A DNA stretch of 64,000 bases from Bacillota bacterium (GTDB lineage Bacteria; Bacillota; UBA4882; UBA8346), in contig JAEXFN010000049.1 of NCBI GenBank assembly GCA_023400055.1, forward strand, positions 1 to 64,000. The letters run 5' to 3'. Every line of letters begins with the position of its first letter. Within the stretch, counting starts at the first letter, position 1. Under the pieces are notes generated by a model. The model was not told the origin of the DNA and did no database searches. It was given only the letters and a program-made list of their open reading frames with translations. Positions 42,589 through 50,666 of the stretch are shown here, one piece after another. The position numbers and the translations under genes were made by a program.

Positions 42589-43842
42589 TTAATAATTCTT
42601 CTTAGCCAAAGCTTCCATATCGTCCAGGATGGTGTCCAGTTTGGAGGGATCTTGGATGTAACGTTTGCAGGCATCCCAGAAGCCACCTTGGTTGCCCACA
42701 GCCGACGGCATCAGATCGGAAGCGTCGAAGACGTAGACATTGGCCTGGGTCAGGATCTTGGCCGAGTTCCGGCTGACCACGTTGGGATAGGCGTCCAGAG
42801 ACACCCCTTTATTCTGGGAGAGGAAGCCGTTCTTGACGGCGATCTCATTAGCCTGGATGCTAGTGAGGTATTTCATCAGCTTTTTGACTTCGGGCTTGTC
42901 GGAGAAGGCGACAAAGACGTCGGCGCCGCCAACCACCGGCACGCCATACTTCGGATTGATGGCGGGGAAAGCGAAGAAATCCATGTCCTCGCCCACCTTG
43001 ACGCCGGGCAGCTGTGAGGTGACGATGCCGCTCATGAAGTCGCCCTCATAATACATGTAGGCCTTGGGGTTCTCCTGGAAAACAGCCACCGCGCCGTTCT
43101 GGAAGGTGGTCGCCAGGGTTCCGTCGATGCCGCCGGCCAGATTCTTGGGATCGTCGACGATCTGGCCCCAGATCTGGAAGGCTTTTTTGACGGCCGGATC
43201 GGTCCAGGGGATCTCATGATCGATCCATTTTTGGTACACCGCGGGGCCGGCAGTCCGGATCATGATATTCTCGATCCAGTCCGTCAATGGCCAGCCGAGA
43301 TCGGCCCCGATGGACCAGGGGGTTTTGCCGGAGGCGACGACCTTCTTGTCGAGCGCGATGAGCTCATCCCAGGTCTTGGGGATCACCCAGCCGTTCTTCT
43401 TGAATTCTTTCGGGTTGTACCAGATGACCGATTTGTTGGCGACTTTGAAATAGACGCCGTACAGCTTTCCGGCGTAACTGCCGAGGCTAATCCAGGTCTT
43501 GGCGTAATTCTTCAGATCGGCCTTGCTTAAGTAAGTAAGCGGTTTGAGCACGCCCTGTTTGGCCAACTCCTGCATTTTGCCGGGATTGGGCAGGATCGCG
43601 ATATCGGGAAGGGTCTTCGCTTTGACCGCCGTGGCCAAAACCGCGTTCAGGTCGCGCGTAGTGTTGAAGTTCACCTTCACTCCGGCCGCCTCGGCGATCT
43701 TCGTGAAAGTGGCCAATTCGTTCCCGCCCCAAGTGCCGGTGACGGAGATGGCGGCGGGTTCACAGAACGCGCTCTGAGCCAATAGGACGATTACCAGTAA
43801 AAGGGTAGCGAACAGACTGCCGATCAGTTTTTTTCTCTTCAT
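42589..43842 (-). CDS. Extracellular disaccharide-binding protein
   Basis: Solute-binding protein of 417 residues. A signal peptide (MKRKKLIGSLFATLLLVIVL) is followed by LAQSAFCEPAA, cleaved near AFC-EP; the Cys lacks a good lipobox. The mature domain contains GTWGGNELATFTKIAEAAG, LPDIAILPNPGKMQELAKQG, SIGADLGWPLTDWIENIMIR and AFQIWGQIVDDPKNL, typical of the AglE/alpha-glucoside-binding branch. The ATG follows GGAGGAG by 11 nt. It is the first structural gene of the LacI-controlled operon ending with the GH65 fusion. Confidence 0.94.
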   Translation of the reverse strand: MKRKKLIGSLFATLLLVIVLLAQSAFCEPAAISVTGTWGGNELATFTKIAEAAGVKVNFNTTRDLNAVLATAVKAKTLPDIAILPNPGKMQELAKQGVLKPLTYLSKADLKNYAKTWISLGSYAGKLYGVYFKVANKSVIWYNPKEFKKNGWVIPKTWDELIALDKKVVASGKTPWSIGADLGWPLTDWIENIMIRTAGPAVYQKWIDHEIPWTDPAVKKAFQIWGQIVDDPKNLAGGIDGTLATTFQNGAVAVFQENPKAYMYYEGDFMSGIVTSQLPGVKVGEDMDFFAFPAINPKYGVPVVGGADVFVAFSDKPEVKKLMKYLTSIQANEIAVKNGFLSQNKGVSLDAYPNVVSRNSAKILTQANVYVFDASDLMPSAVGNQGGFWDACKRYIQDPSKLDTILDDMEALAKKNY

Positions 43843-43875
43843 ACTGTACTCCACTCCTCCGAAAATTTTTCGCTT

Positions 43876-43889
43876 TGGAATCGTTTCCA
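43876..43889. promoter_or_regulatory. LacI-family operator downstream of the transport promoter
   Basis: TGGAATCGTTTCCA is a CG-centred inverted repeat, typical of LacI/CcpA-type repressors. It lies about 34 bp before the binding-protein start. It matches the operator inside the promoter at 43952-43965 and the one in the lacI-like promoter at 45047-45060. Binding by the adjacent regulator is inferred; a CcpA cre site is an alternative. Confidence 0.8.
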
Positions 43890-43944
43890 TTCGAAGCAAT
43901 AAAACAGCCCTCGTTTCAAATGAAAATTTATCCACCCGATATTT

Positions 43945-43973
43945 ATCATAATAGAATCGTTTCCAAATGTCAA
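43945..43973 (-). promoter_or_regulatory. Promoter of the disaccharide operon with operator in the spacer
   Basis: On the minus strand, TTGACA (43968-43973), a 17-bp spacer and TATGAT (43945-43950). The spacer is filled by TGGAAACGATTCTA (43952-43965), an imperfect CG-centred palindrome. A repressor bound here would exclude RNA polymerase. Confidence 0.88.
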
Positions 43974-44031
43974 TTGCATTGCGGATTTTTTTGGATGAAG
44001 ATGATTTAATATCCAATTCTGGTTATCAGGC

Positions 44032-45006
44032 TCAGGTAGCGCGGATCATCAATTCCGGTCGGATGCATTGGGTCACCACTTCCTTCTCCCCGTTCGCCGC
44101 CAGATCCATGATGGTCTTCGCTCCTTCCATGCCCAGTTGGTAAGCGGGTTGTCTGACCGTGGTCAGCTCCAGATATTTCGAGGGCAGGATATCGTCGTAA
44201 CCAATGACCGGCAATTGTCGGCCCAGTTCCCGAAGGGCGGTCAAGCCGCCGTAGGCAAATTCATCGCAATAGAAGAAGATTCCGTCGATCTCCTGCTCCC
44301 GCAACAGCTCCTTGGTCAAAAAGTACGATTCACGCTCGTAAACGTCGAAGGGCATGTCTTCCTTGATGTCGATCAGTTTCTGGCAAACGATCGCCAAACC
44401 ATTTTCCTCCAGCTGGCAGCGGAAACCCGCCAATCTCTGCTCGGTCTGCTGGTTCCGGGTATTTTCGCCCAGATAGGCGATTCTTCTTCCCTGCTTCGCG
44501 ATTAAATAGTCGGCGGCCATTCCCCCGCCCACGTAGTTATCCATGAAAATGGAGTTTTCGCCCTCCTCGAAATAGTCGAGATAGAGGAAGGGAACGCCGT
44601 TCATCTTCAACAACCGTTTCTCTTCCGGCGTCATTTTGGTGGAGACGATCAACACTCCCGCCAGATTCTCATAGGGGATCCGGTTGAAAACATGGCTCCG
44701 GTCGGCGCCGGCGTTGAAGATCAACAGATTGTAACGGGACTGCTTCAACCCATAATAGATGCCGCGCAGAATCTCCTGGAAGAACGGGTGGATGGCCACG
44801 GTAAAGACCACCCCGATGGTCGGCTGGGAGTAATGCCCCTTGACCAGGCTCCGGGCGGTTTTATTCGGTTTATACTGCAGTTGGCGGGAGATCTCCAACA
44901 CCTTCTCGAGCGTCTCCTGGGACACGTTGCGGCCGCCGTTCAAGACCCGCGAGACGGTCCCCACCCCGACTCCGGCCAATTTCGCAATCTCTTTAATCGT
45001 CGCCAT
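44032..45006 (-). CDS. LacI-family transcriptional regulator
   Basis: DNA-binding regulator of 324 residues. The N-terminal LacI helix-turn-helix and hinge are ATIKEIAKLAGVGVGTVSRV and LNGGRNVSQETLEKVLEI, followed by YKPNKTARSLVKG. The remainder is a periplasmic-binding-protein-like sensor domain (TIGVVFTVAIHPFFQEILRG, DGIFFYCDEFAYGGLTALRE, VIGYDDILPSKYLELTTVRQ). The frame extends about 75 codons upstream, but the family start and absence of other signals favour this ATG. It should repress the transporter-phosphorylase operon and itself through three near-identical palindromes, relieved by the imported sugar. Confidence 0.93.
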   Translation of the reverse strand: MATIKEIAKLAGVGVGTVSRVLNGGRNVSQETLEKVLEISRQLQYKPNKTARSLVKGHYSQPTIGVVFTVAIHPFFQEILRGIYYGLKQSRYNLLIFNAGADRSHVFNRIPYENLAGVLIVSTKMTPEEKRLLKMNGVPFLYLDYFEEGENSIFMDNYVGGGMAADYLIAKQGRRIAYLGENTRNQQTEQRLAGFRCQLEENGLAIVCQKLIDIKEDMPFDVYERESYFLTKELLREQEIDGIFFYCDEFAYGGLTALRELGRQLPVIGYDDILPSKYLELTTVRQPAYQLGMEGAKTIMDLAANGEKEVVTQCIRPELMIRAT

Positions 45007-45039
45007 GGCTTGCTGAACATCCTCACTTTGTTTTATTTC

Positions 45040-45068
45040 ATTGTAATGGAAATGTTTCCATTTGGCAA
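45040..45068 (-). promoter_or_regulatory. lacI-like gene promoter with operator in the spacer
   Basis: On the minus strand, TTGCCA (45063-45068), a 17-bp spacer and TACAAT (45040-45045). The spacer contains the perfect palindrome TGGAAACATTTCCA (45047-45060). The layout mirrors the structural-gene promoter and implies autorepression. Confidence 0.85.
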
Positions 45069-45142
45069 GCCGCGCCGTAACCTGCGCTCCGCGGCACCGT
45101 TCCGAAACGCCGTTGGAAAGCATTCCACGCGACGGGCGGCGC

Positions 45143-45179
45143 AAAATAAAAGACACCTGTATCACGGATAACAGGTGTC
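45143..45179 (-). terminator. Terminator of the ywmB-like gene
   Basis: On the minus strand, GACACCTGT and ACAGGTGTC pair around a 10-nt loop and are followed by TTTTATTTT. It insulates the ywmB-like gene from the lacI-like promoter. Confidence 0.88.
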
Positions 45180-45242
45180 GGAATTGCCGAACGGCGCATC
45201 CGCAAATTTTTAACGATACGGCCCATCCCATTCGCGCCGACC

Positions 45243-45998
45243 TCAGATTCCCGGCGTCACATCGGGGGTGGCGATGATCACCTCCGTCAGATCGCGGGTC
45301 GGGTCGTAATGGGTGTTCAGCTCGATATTGACCTGACTGGCGTTAAAACTCACCGCATCCTTGATCAGATTGGTGTAGCCCTTTTGCACCATGTCCCCGT
45401 TACGGAACGTCGTATCGACCACCCGGGCCTGGACGCGCCGGAACGCCTTGCCGGTGAAGTCGCGTTGCAACGCCGCGGGGATCTTCCCCTTCCGCTCGCC
45501 GGAGAGGGCCACGTTGAAACGGGCGTTGCGGCCCAGCGGGACCACGGCGTCGTGCAACTTCCGGACATAACCCCGCAGATCCTGGATGATCCCGTTATTG
45601 ACGGTGTTCACGCCCAGCTGCGTTTCGGCCAGATTGTCATTGCGGGTCGACTGCAGGGTCACCGTGACCATCGTGCCGTCGGGGCGCGCCCCCTCGAACG
45701 ACACATAGGCGAACTCCGCCTGCTGGCCCGAGAGCACCGCCGTCTTCAGGCGCAATTGCAACTGCTGTTGAATCTTATCGGCCATTTTTTTCAGCTCGTC
45801 CAGGGGCGTCCAGTGGTTGTTCAATTGGGTCCAGGTCTCGGTGGCCACCTCTCCGAGGGGAATGCCGGTGGCCTCCCAGGCGATGGCCAGCGGATACTCG
45901 TACATCTGCTCGCCGATGGTCACATCGACGAACTTGATGGAGAATAATGCCAGAAAAATACCGGCCAGAAACATTTTGAATAAAAAACCGCGAATCAT
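45243..45998 (-). CDS. ywmB: YwmB-like secreted/membrane-anchored protein (DUF1779)
   Basis: Protein of 251 residues that fits the YwmB (TATA-box-binding-protein-fold, DUF1779) family of spore-forming Firmicutes. An N-terminal hydrophobic segment (GFLFKMFLAGIFLALFSIKF) acts as signal or anchor. Landmarks are IPLGEVATETWTQLNNHWTP, LDELKKMADKIQQQLQLRLK, STRNDNLAETQLGVNT and SQVNIELNTHYDPTRDLTEV, the last resembling the paired-repeat strand pattern. Function in the family is poorly defined. GGAGGG precedes the ATG and can pair with an upstream CCCTCC. It is a single-gene unit with its own terminator. Confidence 0.75.
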   Translation of the reverse strand: MIRGFLFKMFLAGIFLALFSIKFVDVTIGEQMYEYPLAIAWEATGIPLGEVATETWTQLNNHWTPLDELKKMADKIQQQLQLRLKTAVLSGQQAEFAYVSFEGARPDGTMVTVTLQSTRNDNLAETQLGVNTVNNGIIQDLRGYVRKLHDAVVPLGRNARFNVALSGERKGKIPAALQRDFTGKAFRRVQARVVDTTFRNGDMVQKGYTNLIKDAVSFNASQVNIELNTHYDPTRDLTEVIIATPDVTPGI

Positions 45999-46005
45999 TG
46001 AGGAT

Positions 46006-46034
46006 CCCTCCTTACATTCTCCAGTCTAGGAGGG
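46006..46034 (-). promoter_or_regulatory. Possible anti-Shine-Dalgarno hairpin before the ywmB-like gene
   Basis: On the minus strand, CCCTCC (46029-46034) can pair with the ribosome site GGAGGG (46006-46011) across 17 nt, occluding initiation. The alternative pairing CTCC/GGAG inside the loop could compete. The rest of 46035-46324 shows no gene. Confidence 0.35.
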
Positions 46035-46324
46035 TTGCAAATGAAATATACATTGATACGGCAAATTTTTTCAAATGCTGTTGAAATATAACTTGACAAT
46101 CCGCACCTGCCGCGGCAGTTTGGCGGATAAGCAAAAATCCAATCCGAATCGGGAAATTCTTGCTGTAACCGTTGTCGATACTCAGTCAGTAGTCGAATGA
46201 AGTCCGGCGGTCGGGCCATAATAAAAACTGGAGAAAGTGCGATGAACCTGAAATTAATCATCCGCCTCCTGGCCCAGCGATGTGAAAATATTCCGTAACA
46301 AAATCAACCTATTTTCCGGCAGAA

Positions 46325-46372
46325 TATGCTCTTTCAGTCACTCAACAAGCTCGCTCAGTCACTCAGAAGCTC
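46325..46372. repeat. 21-bp repeat remnant overlapping the abrB-like 3' end
   Basis: Two to two and a half 21-bp units (CTCTTTCAGTCACTCAACAA, then GCTCGCTCAGTCACTCA) lie here. On the minus strand the first unit supplies the final codons and stop of the AbrB-like gene (KELLSD then TGA), so repeat sequence has become coding. Confidence 0.8.
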
Positions 46373-46609
46373 TTTAAACTCTCGGAGACAGGATTCACAA
46401 ATGTTTTTTCCTTTGACTTTTGTCACTCCGGTAGAACTTCCGCAAAAAAAGCAAACTGGTTCATACTTTTTAATAACGATCATGTCTCGATCCACATAAA
46501 TTTCCAAGGAATCATCACCATCAATATCCATAGTCTGTCGTAGTTCGCTGGGGATCACGACTCTTCCGAGACAATCTACTCTCCGAACCACCCCGATAGG
46601 CCTCATCAT
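46355..46609 (-). CDS. AbrB-family transition-state regulator with C-terminal zinc ribbon
   Basis: DNA-binding protein of 84 residues. The N-terminal swapped-hairpin SpoVT/AbrB domain is GVVRRVDCLGRVVIPSELRQ followed by DDSLEIYVDRDMIVIKKYEP. The C-terminal part has two Cys pairs, CFFCG and CESCLREF, forming a small ribbon seen in many clostridial AbrB homologues. The last residues (KELLSD) are encoded by a unit of the dispersed 21-bp repeat, so the natural end may have been altered. AAGGAG precedes the ATG. It is expected to regulate stationary-phase or sporulation genes; targets unknown. Confidence 0.92.
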   Translation of the reverse strand: MMRPIGVVRRVDCLGRVVIPSELRQTMDIDGDDSLEIYVDRDMIVIKKYEPVCFFCGSSTGVTKVKGKNICESCLREFKELLSD

Positions 46610-46747
46610 GGTAAATCTCCTTCTCGTTTCACTCGATACGTCAATCGCCCAGAACTAGTTCGACAATCACTTCTTGTCGACTTCATTCTTCATTATAATC
46701 CCATGGCTTTTTGCGGTTCGACAATACGAATATTGTCACCTACCGAG

Positions 46748-47440
46748 CTAGGCATCTTCGTATTTATAACCAACCCCCCGAACCGTAATGATCTTTTGCG
46801 GGTTTGCCGGATCGCGCTCGATTTTTTTGCGCAATTGGCTGACGCGGCGGTCGATGGTGCGATCATAGATGCCGTTTCTATCGTTCCAAACCTTTTCCAG
46901 AAGCTGCTCCCTATTGAAAACCAGACCGGCGTTTTTCATCAAAAAATAAAGCAAATCGAATTCCAAGGCAGTCAAAAAGACTTTAACGTCGCGCAATTTG
47001 ACCGCCATTTTGGCGGGGAAGATCTCCAGTTCACCGATTTGGAGCGGCGCACTGGCATCCAGTGGAGCCTCCTGGATCAAATGAGGCCGGCGCAGCAATA
47101 CCTTGACTCGGGCCGACAATTCACGGATTGAGAAGGGTTTGATTACATAATCGTCTGCCCCCATCTCCAACCCCAATACCCGGTCCATCTCATCCTGTTT
47201 GGCGGTTAACATTAAAATATAGACCGGGGAGTATTCCCGGATTTCCTTACAGACGTCCAACCCGTTTTTCCCCGGCAACATTAGATCAAGAATGATTAAA
47301 TCAGGTTGCAATTTCCAGAAATCCTCCAGGGCTTTCACGCCGTTATAGGCTTGGCAGCATTGATAGCCTTCCCGTTCCAAGTGGGTGCGAAGTAGATCGG
47401 AAATATGCAGCTCATCCTCGACAATTAAAATTTTACTCAT
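46748..47440 (-). CDS. OmpR/PhoB-type response regulator (orphan)
   Basis: Two-component regulator of 230 residues. The receiver domain has KILIVEDELHISDLLRTHLE, the phospho-acceptor Asp in DLIILDLMLPGKNGLD, Thr in MLTAKQDE and Lys in VIKPFSIREL. The winged-helix output domain contains LTALEFDLLYFLMKNAGLVF and the recognition segment YDRTIDRRVSQLRKKIERDP, ending ITVRGVGYKYED. No histidine kinase lies next to it; the following gene is an unrelated membrane protein. The start is taken at MSKILIV, seven codons inside the open frame. Confidence 0.93.
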   Translation of the reverse strand: MSKILIVEDELHISDLLRTHLEREGYQCCQAYNGVKALEDFWKLQPDLIILDLMLPGKNGLDVCKEIREYSPVYILMLTAKQDEMDRVLGLEMGADDYVIKPFSIRELSARVKVLLRRPHLIQEAPLDASAPLQIGELEIFPAKMAVKLRDVKVFLTALEFDLLYFLMKNAGLVFNREQLLEKVWNDRNGIYDRTIDRRVSQLRKKIERDPANPQKIITVRGVGYKYEDA

Positions 47441-47542
47441 TTTTGCTCTTGTATATCTCATGCATTAGTCATTCCGCCTTAGGATTTTATTGATTGACTT
47501 TCAATCCGATCAAATTTAAGGATGAAATTTCTTAGCGGGTCA

Positions 47543-48322
47543 CTATTGGCGAAAAATTGCCCCCCGCTTATCTTCTCTATGTTTGTAATCGATAAAAATA
47601 AAGATTGCAAATATTAAAACTCCAAGAACCAAACTTACGGTTCCTGTCCCAAGTTTAAGCCCATCACCATAGGGTGCTGGTGTACCTAGCCAGTCTGCGA
47701 AAGAAGCACCCAGAGGACGGGTAATGGTATATGCAAACCAAAAGGCGAAAACTTCATTAAACTTAAGCCATTTTAAACCAATTGCCGGGATAAGAATAAT
47801 TACTAAGAAAATAAAGGTTGATGCCAAGGTGCCGAGATGGAGAGTATTCGCAGTAAAATCACCCGCTGCCGTTCCAAGCATAAAAGTGAAAAGAACGGTT
47901 AACCAATAAAATGCTTCTCTACGGCGAGTGTAGATACTATGAATATTTAACGTTTTTTCAGTTGCAAACCAAACAATGAAGACCACGGCCTGAAGTCCTA
48001 GAAACATAAGTGTAGATTGATAAAATGACATTTTAAAATCGTCGCTGATACAATCCGCGGCCATCGTCCCAAAAACAGCCACGGCTGTAACCGTAAGCCA
48101 ATAAAGCCACGGGATATATTTTTTAGTTGTTAACTGTATAATTAAAAATGTTAATAAAACACCGAGCCCAATAAGTATTGTCACATGTTTACTAAAAAAG
48201 TGACCAAAAAATATATAATCTGAAAAAGCTTCGCCAAAAGCAGTTGTTAATAATTTGGCTATCCAAAAAATGATAGTAATTTGTGGCACCTTTAACGCCA
48301 TTTCATGATTATTTTTCCCCAT
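47543..48322 (-). CDS. COG4705-type multi-pass membrane protein
   Basis: Integral membrane protein of 259 residues with about eight helices. Repeated motifs are typical of the COG4705 family: FWIAKLLTTAFGEAFSDYIF, YWLTVTAVAVFGTMAADCIS, YWLTVLFTFMLGTAAGDFTA and FWFAYTITRPLGASFADWLG. Members often sit beside two-component genes, as here, but their function is unknown. GAGGTGG precedes the chosen ATG; the frame is open 54 codons upstream without a site. The gene is clearly more AT-rich than most of the window, suggesting acquisition by transfer. Confidence 0.82.
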   Translation of the reverse strand: MGKNNHEMALKVPQITIIFWIAKLLTTAFGEAFSDYIFFGHFFSKHVTILIGLGVLLTFLIIQLTTKKYIPWLYWLTVTAVAVFGTMAADCISDDFKMSFYQSTLMFLGLQAVVFIVWFATEKTLNIHSIYTRRREAFYWLTVLFTFMLGTAAGDFTANTLHLGTLASTFIFLVIILIPAIGLKWLKFNEVFAFWFAYTITRPLGASFADWLGTPAPYGDGLKLGTGTVSLVLGVLIFAIFIFIDYKHREDKRGAIFRQ

Positions 48323-48712
48323 GAAAACCACCTCTGCAAATTCATTATTCAAGACAATTTTTACCTGATGGTTGTCAATCAGCATCGCATCCCAAAATCG
48401 TTTCCCTCTCACCACCTTCTTTAATTCCCAAGCTTCTGGAATCAAGATTACTGAATAACCATCAATAAGATATGAAAAAGTCATGGAGATTTTATGGATT
48501 TCTCACGTCATCACTATGAGCAATCACAGTCGGGGAGGACGGAACAGGGTTTCAATTATTCATATTCGGGCCAAAATTTGCTTGTGGTCTTCGGCTCAGC
48601 ATAAGAACTGCAATTCTCTCAAGAAATCAAAAGACCAACCATGGGATAAAGTCTCTAAAATCAGAAATCCCGAAGCATTACGGCATTACCAATATTTACA
48701 ATCTATCTGATC

Positions 48713-48806
48713 ATCACTCTTTCAGTCACTCAGCAAACTCTCTCAGTCGCCGGGGATTATTATTCAGCTGCCGCGCAAAAAAAAGAGAGCCTTTCAGCAG
48801 CTCTCT
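48713..48806 (-). terminator. 21-bp repeat remnant and terminator of the third ABC operon
   Basis: 48713-48752 holds two decayed 21-bp units (TCTTTCAGTCACTCAGCAAA). At 48784-48806, read on the minus strand, AGAGAGC and GCTCTCT pair around TGCTGAAAG and run into a long T tract, 40 bp after the last permease gene. The stem arms resemble the repeat core. The rest of 48323-48712 shows no supported gene. Confidence 0.85.
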
Positions 48807-48845
48807 CATTATCCGGATTTCAATAATTGTAAACGTTATTTGGTT

Positions 48846-49697
48846 TTATCCCTTCAAACCGGTGGTGGCGATTCCTTCGACGAAATATTTCTGGGCCAAG
48901 GCGAAGATGATCACCGGCGGCAGCATGGTCACGACCGACATCGCCAACACCTGGTTCCAATTGACGGTGGAACCGACATCGATGGTGATGCGCAATCCCA
49001 ACGCCAGCGGATACTTACTGACACTGCTGATGTAGATCAACTGGTTGAAAAAGTCATTCCAGCGCCAGATGAACTCGAAGAGCGCCACCGAGAACAGGGC
49101 CGGCTTGCACAGAGGCATCAGGATCCGGGTCATGATCTGGAACGTATTGCAACCGTCGATAACCGCCGATTCGTCGAGTTCCTTGGGGATGCCCCGGATG
49201 AACTGGACCAGCATGAATATGAAAAACGATTGGCCGGCGAAAAGCGCGGGCACGAAAAACGGCAAGTAGCTGTCGAGCCAGCCCAGGTTCTTAAATAAGA
49301 TGTAGCGCGGCACGACGAGCACCGTGGTCGGCAGCATCAGGGTCGAGATCATCAGGGCGAACAGGATTTTGCGGAACGGGAAATCCAGCCGGGCAAACCC
49401 ATAAGCCACCACCGCGCTTGAGACCAGGGTCAGACAGACCGTCGGAACGATCAGCTTGAAGGTATTGTAAAAGAACAGACTGAAATTCTGATTTCCGAAT
49501 CCCATCCAGCCCTGGACGTAGGATTCCCAGTGAAGCGACGACGGGATCAGGCTCAGCGAAGAAAAGATATCCGCGGTCGGTTTCAGCGACGAGGCAACCA
49601 TCCACAGCAGCGGATAGATCATCACGAACGCCAGTACCGAAATGAACAGATAGGTTCCGAAATAGCGCGCACCGCTCCGGTTACGATTCATGGACAT
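48846..49697 (-). CDS. Carbohydrate ABC transporter permease (MalG-like), third system
   Basis: Membrane permease of 283 residues with six helices. The EAA loop reads PKELDESAVIDGCNTFQIMT followed by RILMPLCKPALF. The C-terminal KYFVEGIATTGLKG is the usual MalG-type ending. Asn-Asp in IWRWNDFFNQLIY is also typical. It is the last gene of the operon, starting on the last base of the upstream permease stop. The neighbouring amidohydrolase and dehydrogenase suggest an oxidised sugar or sugar-acid substrate, which is inference. Confidence 0.94.
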   Translation of the reverse strand: MSMNRNRSGARYFGTYLFISVLAFVMIYPLLWMVASSLKPTADIFSSLSLIPSSLHWESYVQGWMGFGNQNFSLFFYNTFKLIVPTVCLTLVSSAVVAYGFARLDFPFRKILFALMISTLMLPTTVLVVPRYILFKNLGWLDSYLPFFVPALFAGQSFFIFMLVQFIRGIPKELDESAVIDGCNTFQIMTRILMPLCKPALFSVALFEFIWRWNDFFNQLIYISSVSKYPLALGLRITIDVGSTVNWNQVLAMSVVTMLPPVIIFALAQKYFVEGIATTGLKG

Positions 49698-50599
49698 TAA
49701 AAATCACCGCCATCTTCATAATGAATCCACAATGGCGAAGATTTAAAGATCAACGCCGTAAACAACATGATGATCCCGAAGAGCACCCAGGATTGGGCCG
49801 AAGCGTACCCCATCTTCAAGTACTCGAAACCATTGCGGTAAATCATCATCCCGTACAAGTAAGTGGCGTTCAGCGGGCCGCCGTTGGTCACGACGAAGGC
49901 CGCGGTAAACTCCTGGAAAGCATTGATCATTTGCATGATCAGGTTAAAGAAGATGATCGGCGTCAACTGCGGGACGGTGATGCTGAAGAACATCCGGAGC
50001 GTGGAGGCGCCGTCCACCCGGCCGGCTTCATACAACTCCTGGGGGATCTGTTTCAATCCGGCCAGGAAAAGCACCATCGACGAACCGAATTGCCAAACTG
50101 TCAACATACTGATGGTGAACAGAGCGAGCGACGGCTCCCCCAGCCAATTGACGGGGGGAATATGCAAAAATGCCAGGCAGTGATTGAGAATTCCCTCATT
50201 CATGAATAAGGTCCGCCACAGAATCGCCACGGCGACGCTGCCGCCCAGAATCGAGGGCAGGTAATAGATGGTCCGGAAAAAATTGATGCCTCGCAATTTT
50301 TGATTCAAAATCAGGGCGATCAGCAATGAGACCGCGATTTTCGCCGGGACGGCGTAAAGAACGTAGATAAAAGTCACCTTTAACGACTGCAGGAAATTCG
50401 GATCGTGGCTGAACATATAAATGAAATTGTCCAGTCCCACAAAACGCGGCGCTTTGAACATGCTCAAATTGGTCAGGGAAAAGTATAACGAGCTGACGAA
50501 GGGGTAAAGCTGCAAAGCCAGGAATCCCGCCAACCACGGCGCAATATACAACAGACCGATACAGCTGCGTTTTTTACGACTTGTCGCTTTCATATCCAT
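49697..50599 (-). CDS. Carbohydrate ABC transporter permease (MalF-like), third system
   Basis: Membrane permease of 300 residues with six helices. It opens with CIGLLYIAPWLAGFLALQLY and has the EAA loop QELYEAGRVDGASTLRMFFS followed by ITVPQLTPIIF. The N-terminus carries a short basic stretch (KATSRKKRS). The gene overlaps the next permease by one base, and a very stable stem-loop separates it from the binding-protein gene. Close resemblance to the LplB/YtcP-like and UgpA-like permeases of Firmicutes is seen, but the substrate cannot be told. Confidence 0.94.
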   Translation of the reverse strand: MDMKATSRKKRSCIGLLYIAPWLAGFLALQLYPFVSSLYFSLTNLSMFKAPRFVGLDNFIYMFSHDPNFLQSLKVTFIYVLYAVPAKIAVSLLIALILNQKLRGINFFRTIYYLPSILGGSVAVAILWRTLFMNEGILNHCLAFLHIPPVNWLGEPSLALFTISMLTVWQFGSSMVLFLAGLKQIPQELYEAGRVDGASTLRMFFSITVPQLTPIIFFNLIMQMINAFQEFTAAFVVTNGGPLNATYLYGMMIYRNGFEYLKMGYASAQSWVLFGIIMLFTALIFKSSPLWIHYEDGGDF

Positions 50600-50623
50600 G
50601 CTCCATTCAACGCGATTATCCGG

Positions 50624-50652
50624 GAAACGCCGCCAAGCGATGGCGGCGTTTC
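50624..50652 (-). promoter_or_regulatory. Stable intercistronic stem-loop after the third binding-protein gene
   Basis: On the minus strand, GAAACGCCGCCA and TGGCGGCGTTTC form a perfect 12-bp stem with a 5-nt loop and no T run. It fits a 3'-protecting mRNA element that raises binding-protein yield. Confidence 0.75.
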
Positions 50653-50666
50653 TCTTAAGGGGGATT

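Noticed and set aside
47543..48484. 54-codon N-terminal extension of the COG4705-type protein
   Set aside because: The frame is open, but the first ATG has no ribosome site, whereas GAGGTGG precedes the ATG at 48322 and family proteins start near there.
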